The notes: generated from the letters alone by a model not told the origin. A DNA stretch of 60,312 bases from Prevotella sp. (GCA_017541365.1 JAFXZF010000020.1:1-60312), one strand, 5' to 3'. Shown: positions 7,714-15,896, numbered from the stretch's first letter. Made by a program: numbers and translations.

Positions 7714-8508
7714 CTACAGCGTGTCGAAGAACTTGGTGTAAGCGGCTGTATTGTCTTCACCAGAATATTCGAGGATCTTCTTGCCAGCCTCACGGGCATA
7801 GCTCATCACTGCCTCGTTGCTGTCAGCCTGTGCTGCTATGATGCCGTCAGAATTGTCGATGGCAATCTTGGCAAGCTCCATGCCGTCGATACTGTCCTTG
7901 TAGTTGTCGAGGAACTGCTTTGTGACGTCCTTGTACAGGAGACTGTCCTTGAGGATGCTCTCCATAATCTGGTCAGGACTCTGATTGTATATGGCAGTGA
8001 CAATCTTGGCACCAGAGATGGCTGGCTCGTCCTTGTATGCCTGCTTGACATAGAGTGGCAAGAGTGCTGCCATCCATCCGTTGCATACTATGACATCGGG
8101 CACCCAACGCAACTTCTTGATGGTCTCGATGACGCCACGTGCAAAGAATACGGCACGCTCGCCATTGTCGCCGAAGGGCTTGCCGTCAGCATCGACGGTC
8201 TGCGCCTTGCGTGAGAAAAACTCTTCGTTGTCGATGAAATATACCTGCAGCTTGGTCTGGGGGATGCTTGCCACCTTGATGATGAGGGGGTGGTCGATTT
8301 CATTGATGGTGATATTGAGCCCTGAAAGGCGTATCACCTCATGGAGCTGGCCACGACGTTCGTTGATGTTACCCCATTTAGGCATGAAGATGCGCATCTC
8401 GTTGCCGCTTTCCTGCAGTTTGTTGGGAGCTGTCATGCCCATCTTGGCGAGGTACGTCTCTTCTACGTAGGGCACGGTGTCTTGATTTACGAAAAGTATT
8501 TTCTTCAT
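7714..8508 (-). CDS. Short GT5-type glycogen/starch synthase (N-terminal domain only)
   Basis: Start ATG 8508 (MKKILFVNQDTVPYVEETYL), 264 residues. It matches the N-terminal Rossmann half of family GT5 synthases: KVASIPQTKLQVYFIDNEEFFSRK, GERAVFFARGVIETIKKL, and PDVIVCNGWMAALLPLYVK, the last corresponding to the D-x-x-W-x-x-x-L-P region. The ADP-glucose-binding C-terminal domain of a full synthase (~475 aa) is absent. Such half-length proteins are usual in Bacteroidales, so this is not a local truncation, and it may not be catalytic alone. The gene has its own promoter at 8569-8576. Confidence 0.85.
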   Translation of the reverse strand: MKKILFVNQDTVPYVEETYLAKMGMTAPNKLQESGNEMRIFMPKWGNINERRGQLHEVIRLSGLNITINEIDHPLIIKVASIPQTKLQVYFIDNEEFFSRKAQTVDADGKPFGDNGERAVFFARGVIETIKKLRWVPDVIVCNGWMAALLPLYVKQAYKDEPAISGAKIVTAIYNQSPDQIMESILKDSLLYKDVTKQFLDNYKDSIDGMELAKIAIDNSDGIIAAQADSNEAVMSYAREAGKKILEYSGEDNTAAYTKFFDTL

Positions 8509-8568
8509 TGTCAGTGTAAGTAGTGTTGATGTGGTGACTATACGGACAGTGCACCATAAACAGTCGTG

Positions 8569-8576
8569 CAAAGTTA
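8569..8576 (-). promoter_or_regulatory. -7 element for the GT5/DUF4270 unit
   Basis: TAACTTTG on the minus strand, directly after the U tract of the terminator 8586-8621. No clear TTTG at -33. Confidence 0.6.
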
Positions 8577-8585
8577 CAAAAAAAT

Positions 8586-8621
8586 CCGCAAACTACGGAC
8601 AATGAGGCCAATAGTTTACGG
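8586..8621 (-). terminator. Intrinsic terminator of the decarboxylase operon
   Basis: Stem CCGxAAACTA/TAGTTTxCGG followed on the minus strand by ATTTTTTT (8578-8585). The next gene's -7 box begins 2 nt further. Confidence 0.75.
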
Positions 8622-8660
8622 ATTGTTAACGTTTTTATTGCAGATTACTCTAATCTCTTA

Positions 8661-9068
8661 TCACTCAAAGGTGACAAGCGGAGTATTCTCCTTTACTGCC
8701 TCGCCTTCGCTGACGAGTATCGCCTTCACCTTGCCATCACGCTCGGCAGTGAGGTTGTTGTTCATCTTCATGGCTTCGAGTACCACGAGGGTGTCGCCTT
8801 CCTTTACATCTTGTCCTACCTTTGCTGGTATATCGACAATGGTGCCTGGCAGTGGTGAGCGCAGTGCATCTTGCAGGTCGTCCTTCTCGCCCGACTGTGG
8901 CTTGGCAGCAGGTGCTGACACAACTACTTTCTTCTCTTTCACAGGTTCGGGGACGAGCATCACGTCGTATGTCTCGCCATTGACGGTGACGGCAGTCACG
9001 CCATCCTTGCGTTCGCCGACGGTGACAGCATACTCCTTGCCACTGATGGTATATTTATATTCTTTCAT
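8661..9068 (-). CDS. Biotin carrier protein, decarboxylase (copy 1)
   Basis: Carries the carboxyl group from the carboxyltransferase MmdA to the membrane decarboxylase. It has 135 residues from ATG 9068 (MKEYKYTISGKEYAVTV). A short N-terminal beta domain is followed by a flexible Ala/Pro/Lys linker (about 45-65) and a biotinyl domain with SPLPGTI and EAMKM; the biotinylated lysine is K101. Its ATG overlaps the upstream stop as ATGA, so it is translationally coupled to the small OadG-like gene. It is the last gene of the operon. A second carrier is encoded at 12608-13057. A role in another biotin enzyme is possible but less likely. Confidence 0.9.
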   Translation of the reverse strand: MKEYKYTISGKEYAVTVGERKDGVTAVTVNGETYDVMLVPEPVKEKKVVVSAPAAKPQSGEKDDLQDALRSPLPGTIVDIPAKVGQDVKEGDTLVVLEAMKMNNNLTAERDGKVKAILVSEGEAVKENTPLVTFE

Positions 9069-9214
9069 CGTAACTGTGTTATTTTTGCTTGTTTGGATGC
9101 CCACTCGGTGTCGTGCTGCGTGATGGTGAGTGTGCCTGACTCGCTATCGTGCATGTTATATCCCTGAGCATCGTGAAGCGCCATAGCAATGGCTGCAAAA
9201 ACTTCGTTATTCAT
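9065..9214 (-). CDS. 49-aa OadG C-terminal-like protein
   Basis: The frame from ATG 9214 encodes 49 residues starting MNNEVFAAIAMALHDAQGYN, then HDSESGTLTI and EWASKQAK. The pattern (x)VAAIxMALxxxxxxxHDxESGxLTI matches the C-terminal tail of the OadG-like protein at 13072-14073 (MYVAVISMALKQYLEDIHDVESGVLTI). The membrane segment and the LTD part are missing. In OadG/MmdD proteins this tail contacts the carboxyltransferase. Here it sits between mmdA and a biotin carrier with an ATGA overlap, so it probably serves as an adaptor in the complex. The assignment is by homology within this window. Confidence 0.75.
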   Translation of the reverse strand: MNNEVFAAIAMALHDAQGYNMHDSESGTLTITQHDTEWASKQAKITQLR

Positions 9215-9230
9215 TTTTTTTCTATGTTTT

Positions 9231-9263
9231 ATATAGTAGCTATAGTAACTATAGGGACTATAG
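9231..9263. repeat. CTATAG ladder, 9-nt period
   Basis: ATATAG at 9231 then CTATAG at 9240, 9249 and 9258, in the 55-nt gap between mmdA and the small OadG-like gene. Confidence 0.85.
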
Positions 9264-9269
9264 TTTGCC

Positions 9270-10835
9270 TTACATAGGAATACATCCATGCTTCTTGGCA
9301 GGCAGTGATTGACGCTTGGTAGCAAGCTGTGCCAGAGCACGGCAGATGCGGAAACGAGTGTTGCGGGGTTCGATGACGTCATCGATATAACCATACTTTG
9401 CAGCCTGATAGGGGTTGGCGAAGAGTTCGGAGTACTCTGCCTCCTTCTCGGCAAGGAATGCCTTGACATCGCCACCTTCTTCCTTAACCTGCTTGGCACC
9501 CTTAGCCTGAAGCACTGCTACGGCACCTGCAGAACCCATCACTGCTATCTCGGCTGATGGCCATGCGAGGTTGATATCGGCACGCAGCTGCTTACATCCC
9601 ATCACGATGTGTGAACCACCATATGACTTGCGCAGTGTCACCGTAACCTTGGGCACTGTAGCCTCACCATAGGCGTAGAGCAGTTTGGCACCATGCAGTA
9701 TGACAGCATTGTACTCCTGACCTGTGCCAGGGAGGAAGCCTGGTACGTCAACGAGGCTCACGATAGGGATGTTGAAGGCATCGCAGAAACGTACGAAGCG
9801 TGCACCCTTGCGTGAGGCATTGACATCGAGCACGCCAGCATATGCTGATGGCTGGTTTGCCACGATACCTACTGACTGACCATTGAAACGTGCAAAGCCC
9901 ACGATGATGTTCTTGGCAAACTTAGGCTGTACCTCGAAGAACTCGCCATCGTCAACGATGGCAGAGATGACCTTGTACATATCGTATGCCTGGTTGGGAT
10001 CTTCGGGGATAATCTCGTTGAGCGAGTCGTCAAGGCGTGATACGGGGTCGGTGCACTCCTTGCGTGGAGCTTCCTCCATATTGTTGGAAGGGATATATGA
10101 GATGAGTGTCTTTATCATCTCGATGCCCTCCTCCTCTGTCTTGGCAGTGAAGTGGGTGACGCCCGACTTGGAGCCATGTACGCTGGCACCGCCGAGATGC
10201 TCGGCATCGACATCCTCACCCGTTACGGTCTTTACCACCGCAGGACCAGTGAGGAACATATATGACGTGCCCTCCATCATAAGGGTGAAGTCGGTGAGGG
10301 CAGGGGAGTAAACAGCACCACCTGCACAGGGACCATAGATCATGGAGATCTGTGGTACTACTCCTGATGCGAGGATGTTGCGCTCGAATATCTCACCATA
10401 GCCGGCAAGAGCATCGATACCCTCCTGAATGCGTGCGCCACCAGAGTCGTTGATGCCGATGCAGGGAGCACCCATGGTCATTGCCATATCCATCACCTTG
10501 CAGATCTTCTCTGACATAGTCTTGGAGAGTGAACCGCCATTGACGGTGAAGTCTTGTGCGAAGACATATACCAAACGGCCATCGATGGTGCCTGAGCCTA
10601 CCACTACGCCATCACCGAGATACTGCTTCTTCTCCATACCAAAGTTGGTACAACGATGGAGCTTGAACATATCATACTCCTCAAACGAACCTTCGTCAAG
10701 GAGCATGTTGATGCGTTCGCGGGCAGTGTATTTACCTCGTGCGTGCTGCTTCTCGATAGCTTTTTCACCACCACCGAGACGTGCTTCTTCACGCTTTTCT
10801 ATCAGTTTCTTGATTTTTTCGGATTGTATAGACAT
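9270..10835 (-). CDS. mmdA: Methylmalonyl-CoA decarboxylase, carboxyltransferase (alpha) subunit
   Basis: Transfers the carboxyl group of (S)-methylmalonyl-CoA to biotin, releasing propionyl-CoA. It has 521 residues from ATG 10835 (MSIQSEKIKKLIEKREEARL), the family's normal size. Two crotonase-like halves are visible: the N-half with NDSGGARIQEGIDALAGYGE and GPCAGGAVYSPALTDF, the C-half with GVLDVNASRKGARF, DVPGFLPGTGQE and KSYGGSHIVMG. The same fold occurs in propionyl-CoA carboxylase beta (PccB). No biotin carboxylase gene is nearby while an OadB-type pump is, so the decarboxylase role is favoured. Confidence 0.93.
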   Translation of the reverse strand: MSIQSEKIKKLIEKREEARLGGGEKAIEKQHARGKYTARERINMLLDEGSFEEYDMFKLHRCTNFGMEKKQYLGDGVVVGSGTIDGRLVYVFAQDFTVNGGSLSKTMSEKICKVMDMAMTMGAPCIGINDSGGARIQEGIDALAGYGEIFERNILASGVVPQISMIYGPCAGGAVYSPALTDFTLMMEGTSYMFLTGPAVVKTVTGEDVDAEHLGGASVHGSKSGVTHFTAKTEEEGIEMIKTLISYIPSNNMEEAPRKECTDPVSRLDDSLNEIIPEDPNQAYDMYKVISAIVDDGEFFEVQPKFAKNIIVGFARFNGQSVGIVANQPSAYAGVLDVNASRKGARFVRFCDAFNIPIVSLVDVPGFLPGTGQEYNAVILHGAKLLYAYGEATVPKVTVTLRKSYGGSHIVMGCKQLRADINLAWPSAEIAVMGSAGAVAVLQAKGAKQVKEEGGDVKAFLAEKEAEYSELFANPYQAAKYGYIDDVIEPRNTRFRICRALAQLATKRQSLPAKKHGCIPM

Positions 10836-10843
10836 TTTTCTAA

Positions 10844-10864
10844 TTGAAAATTGAAGGTTGAAAG
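10844..10864. repeat. Heptamer array (TTGAANN), 3 units
   Basis: TTGAAAA, TTGAAGG, TTGAAAG in tandem just upstream of mmdA. Confidence 0.7.
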
Positions 10865-10870
10865 TTTATA

Positions 10871-10891
10871 CTCCGCAATGGCATTGCGGAG
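10871..10891. repeat. Palindromic hairpin CTCCGCAATG-G-CATTGCGGAG
   Basis: A perfect 10-bp stem with a 1-nt loop in the mce-mmdA gap. A sister element at 44287-44307 differs at paired positions that keep the stem intact. Confidence 0.85.
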
Positions 10892-10904
10892 TGGAGGTGA
10901 ATGT

Positions 10905-11315
10905 TTACTTCTTAGGTTCGCAGAGCTCAGTAAGGATGCCTGCTGTGCACTTGGGGTGCAAGAAACCTATCATCATGTTCTCAGCGCCTGGACGTGGAGT
11001 CTTGTCGATGAGGCGTATGTCCTTACCCTCGCACTCTACGAGAGCTTCTGCTACACCATCCTCTACTGCGAAGGCAACGTGATGTACGCCCTTACCACCT
11101 TTCTCCAACCATTTTGCTATGGGTGAGTCGGGAGATGTTGGCTCGAGGAGCTCAAGCTTTACTTCGCCAACTTTTAGAAAGGCGGTCTTAACCTTCTGGT
11201 CTGCGACTTCTTCTACTGCGTAGCACTTCAGTCCGAGGACATTCTCAAAGTAGGGGAGCATAGCCTCGATGCTCTCTACACCTATGCCAAGGTGGTCAAT
11301 ACGTGAAATCTTCAT
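10905..11315 (-). CDS. mce: Methylmalonyl-CoA epimerase
   Basis: Interconverts (R)- and (S)-methylmalonyl-CoA, linking the mutase to the decarboxylase. It has 136 residues, the family's usual length, of the vicinal-oxygen-chelate (glyoxalase) fold. Metal-ligand motifs are visible: ISRIDHLGIGV (His), VGEVKLELLEP (Glu), GKGVHHVAFAVED (His) and the C-terminal LTELCEPKK (Glu). It lies in the operon between the OadB-type pump (110 nt upstream) and mmdA (69 nt downstream). Confidence 0.95.
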   Translation of the reverse strand: MKISRIDHLGIGVESIEAMLPYFENVLGLKCYAVEEVADQKVKTAFLKVGEVKLELLEPTSPDSPIAKWLEKGGKGVHHVAFAVEDGVAEALVECEGKDIRLIDKTPRPGAENMMIGFLHPKCTAGILTELCEPKK

Positions 11316-11369
11316 TGTTTTGGTTGTTATTTGGTTTTCGTTATTTTTTTATATATTACCTATTAGTTC

Positions 11370-11393
11370 CTATAGTTCCTATAGTATCTATAG
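11370..11393. repeat. CTATAG ladder, 9-nt period
   Basis: CTATAG at 11370, 11379 and 11388, with a degenerate copy near 11360. It is followed by a tract in which GTTAATTTGTCA occurs twice (11397-11437), running into the end of the pump gene. Confidence 0.8.
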
Positions 11394-11425
11394 TCAATTT
11401 GTTAATTTGTCAATATGACAATTCG

Positions 11426-12586
11426 TTAATTTGTCAGGAAGCCCAGCAGTGTGCCTGCCGCCACGGCACTTCCGATGACGCCCGCTACGTTAGGTCCCAT
11501 AGCATGCATAAGGAGGAAGTTGTGGCGGTCGTACTCCAGTCCGAGGTTGTTGGATATGCGTGCTGCCATAGGCACGGCACTCACACCAGCATTGCCTATC
11601 AGTGGGTTTATCTTGTTGTCCTTAGAGAGGAAAATATTCATCAGTTTTACGAAGATGACACCACTTGCCGTTGCTATGATAAATGCCAAGGCACCGATAG
11701 CAAATATCTTGATAGTGTTGAGGGTGAGGAACTCGCTTGCCTGCGTAGAGCATCCTACGGTAAGTCCCAGCAGCACCACTACGATATTGTTGAGTGATGA
11801 CGATGCAGTCTTTGCCAAACGGTCGGTCTTGCCACTCTCCTTGAGCAGGTTGCCAAAGAACAGCATGCCCAGCAATGGCAAACCTGACGGTACGATGAAG
11901 GTGGTGAGGAGCAGGCCTATGATAGGGAAGAGAATTTTCTCTGTCTTTGACACCTTACGTCCAGGCTTCATCTTGATGAGACGCTCTTTCTTGGTGGTGA
12001 GCAGTCGCATTACTACTGGCTGTATCACAGGCACGAGAGCCATATATGAGTAGGCACACACGGCGATGGCACCCATGAGGTTGGGCGACAGTTTGCTGGA
12101 AAGGAAGATTGCCGTAGGACCATCAGCACCACCTATTATGGCGATGCCAGCCGCCTGATTGGGTTCGAAACCCAGCAGCAGGGCTATCATGTATGCACCA
12201 AAGATGCCAAACTGTGCTGCTGCTCCGATGAGTATGAGTTTGGGATTGGCTATGAGTGCCGAGAAGTCGGTCATGGCTCCTATGCCCAGAAAGACGAGTG
12301 GGGGATACCATCCCTGTCTCACGCCTTGATAGAATATGTTGAGTACTGAGTTGTCCTCGTACAGTCCTATCTCCAGTCCGGCATCACCCTTGAACGGTAT
12401 GTTGCCGAGTATTATGCCCAACCCTATAGGTACGAGTAGGAGGGGCTCAAAGTCTTTCTTTATTGCCAACCACACAAACAATGCTCCCACACATATCATG
12501 ATGACATTGCCTACCTCAGTGTTGGCAAAGCCTGTGTAACTTATGAAGTCGTTGAAATTGCTTATGATAAATTCGCCTATGCTCAT
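11426..12586 (-). CDS. mmdB: Sodium-pumping decarboxylase beta subunit (OadB/MmdB)
   Basis: An integral membrane protein that decarboxylates carboxybiotin and exports Na+. It has 386 residues from ATG 12586 with about ten hydrophobic segments. The diagnostic motif GGADGPTAIFLSSKL lies near residues 150-165 and carries the Asp used in ion transport. GWYPPLVFLGIGAMTDF and NPLIGNAGVSAVPMAARISN, which are other conserved blocks, are present. It lies between biotin carrier 2 (upstream, 21 nt) and mce. Specificity for methylmalonyl-CoA rather than oxaloacetate is taken from the neighbours. Confidence 0.94.
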   Translation of the reverse strand: MSIGEFIISNFNDFISYTGFANTEVGNVIMICVGALFVWLAIKKDFEPLLLVPIGLGIILGNIPFKGDAGLEIGLYEDNSVLNIFYQGVRQGWYPPLVFLGIGAMTDFSALIANPKLILIGAAAQFGIFGAYMIALLLGFEPNQAAGIAIIGGADGPTAIFLSSKLSPNLMGAIAVCAYSYMALVPVIQPVVMRLLTTKKERLIKMKPGRKVSKTEKILFPIIGLLLTTFIVPSGLPLLGMLFFGNLLKESGKTDRLAKTASSSLNNIVVVLLGLTVGCSTQASEFLTLNTIKIFAIGALAFIIATASGVIFVKLMNIFLSKDNKINPLIGNAGVSAVPMAARISNNLGLEYDRHNFLLMHAMGPNVAGVIGSAVAAGTLLGFLTN

Positions 12587-12607
12587 CTATTTGAGGAGTT
12601 AAAGGAG

Positions 12608-13057
12608 TTAAGCTATAGTTACCAGGACGGTACCCTCCATTACGGAGTCGCCCACGTTGACCATCACACTTGTCACGGTGCCTGCAGTCTCAGCCTCTAT
12701 GTTGTTCTGCATCTTCATGGCTTCGAGCACCACGACGGTGTCACCTACTGCTACGGCATCACCCACCTTTACTGTTACGCCTGTTATAATACCAGGCAGT
12801 GGTGATAGCACTTTTGTGCCCTCGCCAGCCTGTACGGGAGCTGGCTTGTCTGCAGCCTTGGGAGCATCGCCCTTCACTGGAGCCGCTACGGGCTTCACTG
12901 CTGCGGGTTTGCTTATGCGCTTGCCAGTGGAGATTGGGGTCTTCATCTCGACATCAAACTTTATGCCATTGACGCTTACCTTAGCCTGTGTGCCCTCTAC
13001 CTCTTCTATCTCTACCGTGTAGTCTACACCTTGTATTTTATATTCGTATTTTGCCAT
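12608..13057 (-). CDS. Biotin carrier protein, decarboxylase (copy 2)
   Basis: It has 149 residues from ATG 13057 (MAKYEYKIQGVDYTVEIEEV). The N-terminal beta part is followed by a Pro/Ala/Lys linker (about 45-80) and a biotinyl domain with LSPLPGIITGV and EAMKM; the biotinylated lysine is K115. It is a clear paralogue of the 135-aa carrier at 8661-9068. Its place between the OadG-LTD protein and the pump suggests it docks at the membrane side. Confidence 0.9.
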   Translation of the reverse strand: MAKYEYKIQGVDYTVEIEEVEGTQAKVSVNGIKFDVEMKTPISTGKRISKPAAVKPVAAPVKGDAPKAADKPAPVQAGEGTKVLSPLPGIITGVTVKVGDAVAVGDTVVVLEAMKMQNNIEAETAGTVTSVMVNVGDSVMEGTVLVTIA

Positions 13058-13071
13058 TTTTTTTGATACTG

Positions 13072-14073
13072 TTATTTTATATGCTTAGGGTTATGATTAA
13101 GGTTATGGTTAGTGTTATGATTAACGTTATTATTAAAAGAGGTGTGTGCTCCCCACGATGAGTGGTCGGGCTTGATAGTCAGCACTCCTGACTCCACATC
13201 ATGTATATCCTCCAAATACTGTTTCAGTGCCATAGATATAACAGCCACATACATTTCCTTGTCACGTCCTTTCATCTCCAGTCCCTCCTGCAGTATGTTT
13301 GACGTCATGTGTCGCACTTTGTTTATCTTCTTGGCAGTCTTGACTACGGGTTTTACGGGTTGTGTCGATGCTATACGGCTTCGGCGGTCAGCTATCCACC
13401 CGAATACGAGGAAGAACACATAAAGAAGTGCCAGACACAAGAATACTATGCCCATGCACAATGCCGTGATACCCAGTCCGTGAGGGTCGTCGCGCTTGAG
13501 TTTTTGTATCTTGGTCTCTGATGCTTGTATGTAGTTGTCAGTGCCTGGTGTCACATGGTCGGCATCCCTCATCACCCATGTGTCAGCGCCATCGCTTTTA
13601 CGTGCGTATGAGGTGTTTATTGGTATCACGGGTATGGTGACACTGTCGATGAGATCTATGGCATTGCCATCATATAGTGCTATCCACACGGGTTTGTTGC
13701 TCCTCACATTTGCATCGAGGTGCAGCAGTCCCTTATTATGATTGCTGTTGAGAAAGAATACTATGTGCTGGCGAGCAGAGAGGTTAGTGCGTGCATCGCC
13801 GTTGGGTATGATGCTCATGCGGCTCATGCGCTGTGGCACCGTAAGCGACTTATTGAGCACGGTGCGGTCGGTGGTGATAAACATACCACGTATGTTGTAC
13901 GTAGAAAATGCCGTATTGACAATCTCCACCCATGGATTGCGGTTGCCAAACTCATCCTGCAGACTCGTCTGGTTGCTTGTCATCACCTCGTTAATCCTGA
14001 TGTTGTTGGCACCCTGACCGAATATCATGATACTGGTCACCAGACTTAACATTATCGTTATTGCTCTCTTCAT
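13072..14073 (-). CDS. Lamin-tail domain - OadG fusion membrane protein
   Basis: The start is ATG 14073 (MKRAITIMLSLVTSIMIFGQ), 333 residues, with a signal peptide. Residues ~25-190 form an extracytoplasmic lamin-tail-like domain (IRINEVMTSNQTSLQDEFG, PWVEIVNTA, DADHVTPGTDNY). A membrane helix (~200-225, ITALCMGIVFLCLALLYVFF) is followed by a cytosolic OadG tail (YVAVISMALKQYLEDIHDVESGVLTI). OadG-type subunits anchor and stabilise decarboxylase complexes. The last ~16 residues (NVNH-NTNH-NLNH-NPKH) are encoded by a 12-nt tandem repeat and look like a recent extension. Confidence 0.85.
   Translation of the reverse strand: MKRAITIMLSLVTSIMIFGQGANNIRINEVMTSNQTSLQDEFGNRNPWVEIVNTAFSTYNIRGMFITTDRTVLNKSLTVPQRMSRMSIIPNGDARTNLSARQHIVFFLNSNHNKGLLHLDANVRSNKPVWIALYDGNAIDLIDSVTIPVIPINTSYARKSDGADTWVMRDADHVTPGTDNYIQASETKIQKLKRDDPHGLGITALCMGIVFLCLALLYVFFLVFGWIADRRSRIASTQPVKPVVKTAKKINKVRHMTSNILQEGLEMKGRDKEMYVAVISMALKQYLEDIHDVESGVLTIKPDHSSWGAHTSFNNNVNHNTNHNLNHNPKHIK
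13089..13136. repeat. 12-nt tandem repeat (GTTATNATTAA type), 4 units
   Basis: Units GGTTATGATTAA, GGTTATGGTTAG, TGTTATGATTAA and CGTTATTATTAA run in perfect 12-nt register. They encode the 4-residue periodic end of the OadG-LTD protein. Confidence 0.85.
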
Positions 14074-14087
14074 CAAAATAGATTATT

Positions 14088-15776
14088 TTATGCGCAGCAT
14101 AGCATCACTATCATCTGTGCTGTGAATATTCTGAGAAACATGCTCAGTGGATATACCGTAGAATAGCCTATAGATGGTGCGTCATTGGAACAGCTGGCAT
14201 TGGCAAATGCCAGTGCCGGTGGGTCGGTAGAGGCGCCAGCGAGCAATCCCATGATGGTAAAATAATTGAATCTGTATACCTTGCGTGCTATAATTCCAAT
14301 GATGAGTACCGGTATCACAGTGATGAGAAAACCTGTCATCACGTACAGCAGTCCGTCGCCGTTTACTACCGTGTTGACAAAGTTGGCACCAGCCTTGATG
14401 CCTACGCTGGCAAGAAACAGTACCAGTCCTATCTCTCTCAGCATGAGGTTGGCAGAGGTGGTGGTATATGTTACCAAGTGTACCTTATATCCATATCGTC
14501 CTATCAGTATGGCTACTATCAGCGGTCCGCCTGCCAGACCCAGTTTGATGGGCACGGGAGTACCAGGGATGGAGAATGGTATGCTACCGAGGATGATGCC
14601 GAGTATTATACCCACGAAGATTGTTGCTATGTTGGGGGTGTCGAGGCGTTTCACTGCATTGCCCAACACTGACGACACACGGTTTACCGACACCTGGTCG
14701 CCTACAACCATAACGCGGTCGCCCACCTGTAGGGGCAGGTCCTGACGTGCAAAGATCTCCATGCCCTGACGTGTCACACGGGTGAGGTTTACGCCATATA
14801 CGCTGGCAAAATGGAGTTTGGCGGGTGTCTTGCCGTTTATCTCGGGTTTGGTGATGACTATGCGTCGGCTTACCATCTGCTTTGTCTTCTCCTGCTCGGC
14901 AAACTCGGGTACGATGGTCTCTTTGCCTATAAAAGCCTGTACGGCGTCCTTGTCTGCCTCTGAGCATACTATAAATATCTTGTCGCCCATCTCCAGCGTG
15001 GTGGCACTCTTGGGAAATATCAGTTCGCCGTTGCGCAGTATGCGTGAGCATACAAAGTCGCGACGCATAAAGTCGTGCAGCTCCAGTATGGTATGTCCGG
15101 CTATAAACTGGTTTTGTACTATGAGATGCATCAAGTGTGGCACTTGTGTCAGGTCGGTATCATGACTCTCAAGGTCTTTCTCTTCCTCGGCAAGTTTTAC
15201 ACGGCATATATACCTTATGGCTATCGTGGCACCTATGATGCCCACTACGCCGAGCGGATAGGCACAGGCATATCCATTGGCTATGGCAGGTGTGTCATTG
15301 CCCATTATTGACTGCAGAGCCTCTTGGGCAGCACCCAGACCTGGCGTGTTGGTCACGGCACCATACAGCGTGCCTATCATCATGGGTAGGTTGTGACGGT
15401 TGTCAGTGTCAAGAAAGGCAAAGTAGCAGGCGAACATCACTGCGATGCTGAGCACTATCATTGATACGGCAAGACCGTTGAGCCTTAGGCCACCCTCCTT
15501 GAATGACGAGAAGAATCCTGGTCCCACCTGCAGACCTATCATAAATACGAAGAGTATAAGTCCGAAGTCTTGCACAAAGTTGATAGTAGGAAGTGGGGCA
15601 GAGAAACCTACATGGCCAGCCAGGATGCCAGCAAACAACACAAAGGTGGCCCCCAGTGATATACCTCCCACCTTTATCTTACCCAGGTATATGCCAACAG
15701 CGATGACGATAGCATAGAGTATCGCAATATGTGCCATACTCTCGTTGTTGGTGAAAAGATTTAGTAACCAGTCCAT
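14088..15776 (-). CDS. AspT/YidE-family antiporter with TrkA-C domains
   Basis: It has 562 residues. Two membrane halves of about five to six segments each (1-185 and 380-562, both with the duplication-type blocks [18 protein letters not shown] and [18 protein letters not shown]) flank two cytosolic TrkA-C (RCK_C) domains (about 205-375: [25 protein letters not shown]). Family members exchange aspartate/alanine or carry dicarboxylates. It is the first gene of the decarboxylase operon (14 nt before the OadG-LTD gene), so exchange of succinate or a related acid is a reasonable inference. Confidence 0.9.
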   Translation of the reverse strand: MDWLLNLFTNNESMAHIAILYAIVIAVGIYLGKIKVGGISLGATFVLFAGILAGHVGFSAPLPTINFVQDFGLILFVFMIGLQVGPGFFSSFKEGGLRLNGLAVSMIVLSIAVMFACYFAFLDTDNRHNLPMMIGTLYGAVTNTPGLGAAQEALQSIMGNDTPAIANGYACAYPLGVVGIIGATIAIRYICRVKLAEEEKDLESHDTDLTQVPHLMHLIVQNQFIAGHTILELHDFMRRDFVCSRILRNGELIFPKSATTLEMGDKIFIVCSEADKDAVQAFIGKETIVPEFAEQEKTKQMVSRRIVITKPEINGKTPAKLHFASVYGVNLTRVTRQGMEIFARQDLPLQVGDRVMVVGDQVSVNRVSSVLGNAVKRLDTPNIATIFVGIILGIILGSIPFSIPGTPVPIKLGLAGGPLIVAILIGRYGYKVHLVTYTTTSANLMLREIGLVLFLASVGIKAGANFVNTVVNGDGLLYVMTGFLITVIPVLIIGIIARKVYRFNYFTIMGLLAGASTDPPALAFANASCSNDAPSIGYSTVYPLSMFLRIFTAQMIVMLCCA

Positions 15777-15816
15777 TGGCGTGTCTCTTGTATAGAGAGA
15801 AATGTATTTTGAGACG

Positions 15817-15824
15817 CAAAGTTA
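15817..15824 (-). promoter_or_regulatory. -7 element of the antiporter/decarboxylase operon
   Basis: TAACTTTG on the minus strand; the -33 position is occupied by the TCAATTA heptamer array. The operon reads through to the terminator at 8586-8621, about 7.2 kb. Confidence 0.7.
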
Positions 15825-15835
15825 CAAAATAATTT

Positions 15836-15863
15836 TCAATTATCAATTATCAATTATCAATTA
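15836..15863. repeat. Heptamer array (TCAATTA), 4 units, between divergent promoters
   Basis: Four exact 7-nt units lie between the -7 element of the decarboxylase operon (15817-15824) and the -33 box of mutAB (15897). Confidence 0.9.
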
Positions 15864-15896
15864 TTTTAATAAGGTGTATTAAATTCTGCGAAATTA

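Noticed and set aside
7714..8508. Truncated glycogen synthase as a pseudogene
   Set aside because: The half-length form is common in Bacteroidales and the frame is intact with its own promoter.
9270..10835. Propionyl-CoA carboxylase beta subunit
   Set aside because: Same fold, but no biotin carboxylase is near and an OadB-type pump with carriers is in the operon, which favours the decarboxylase.
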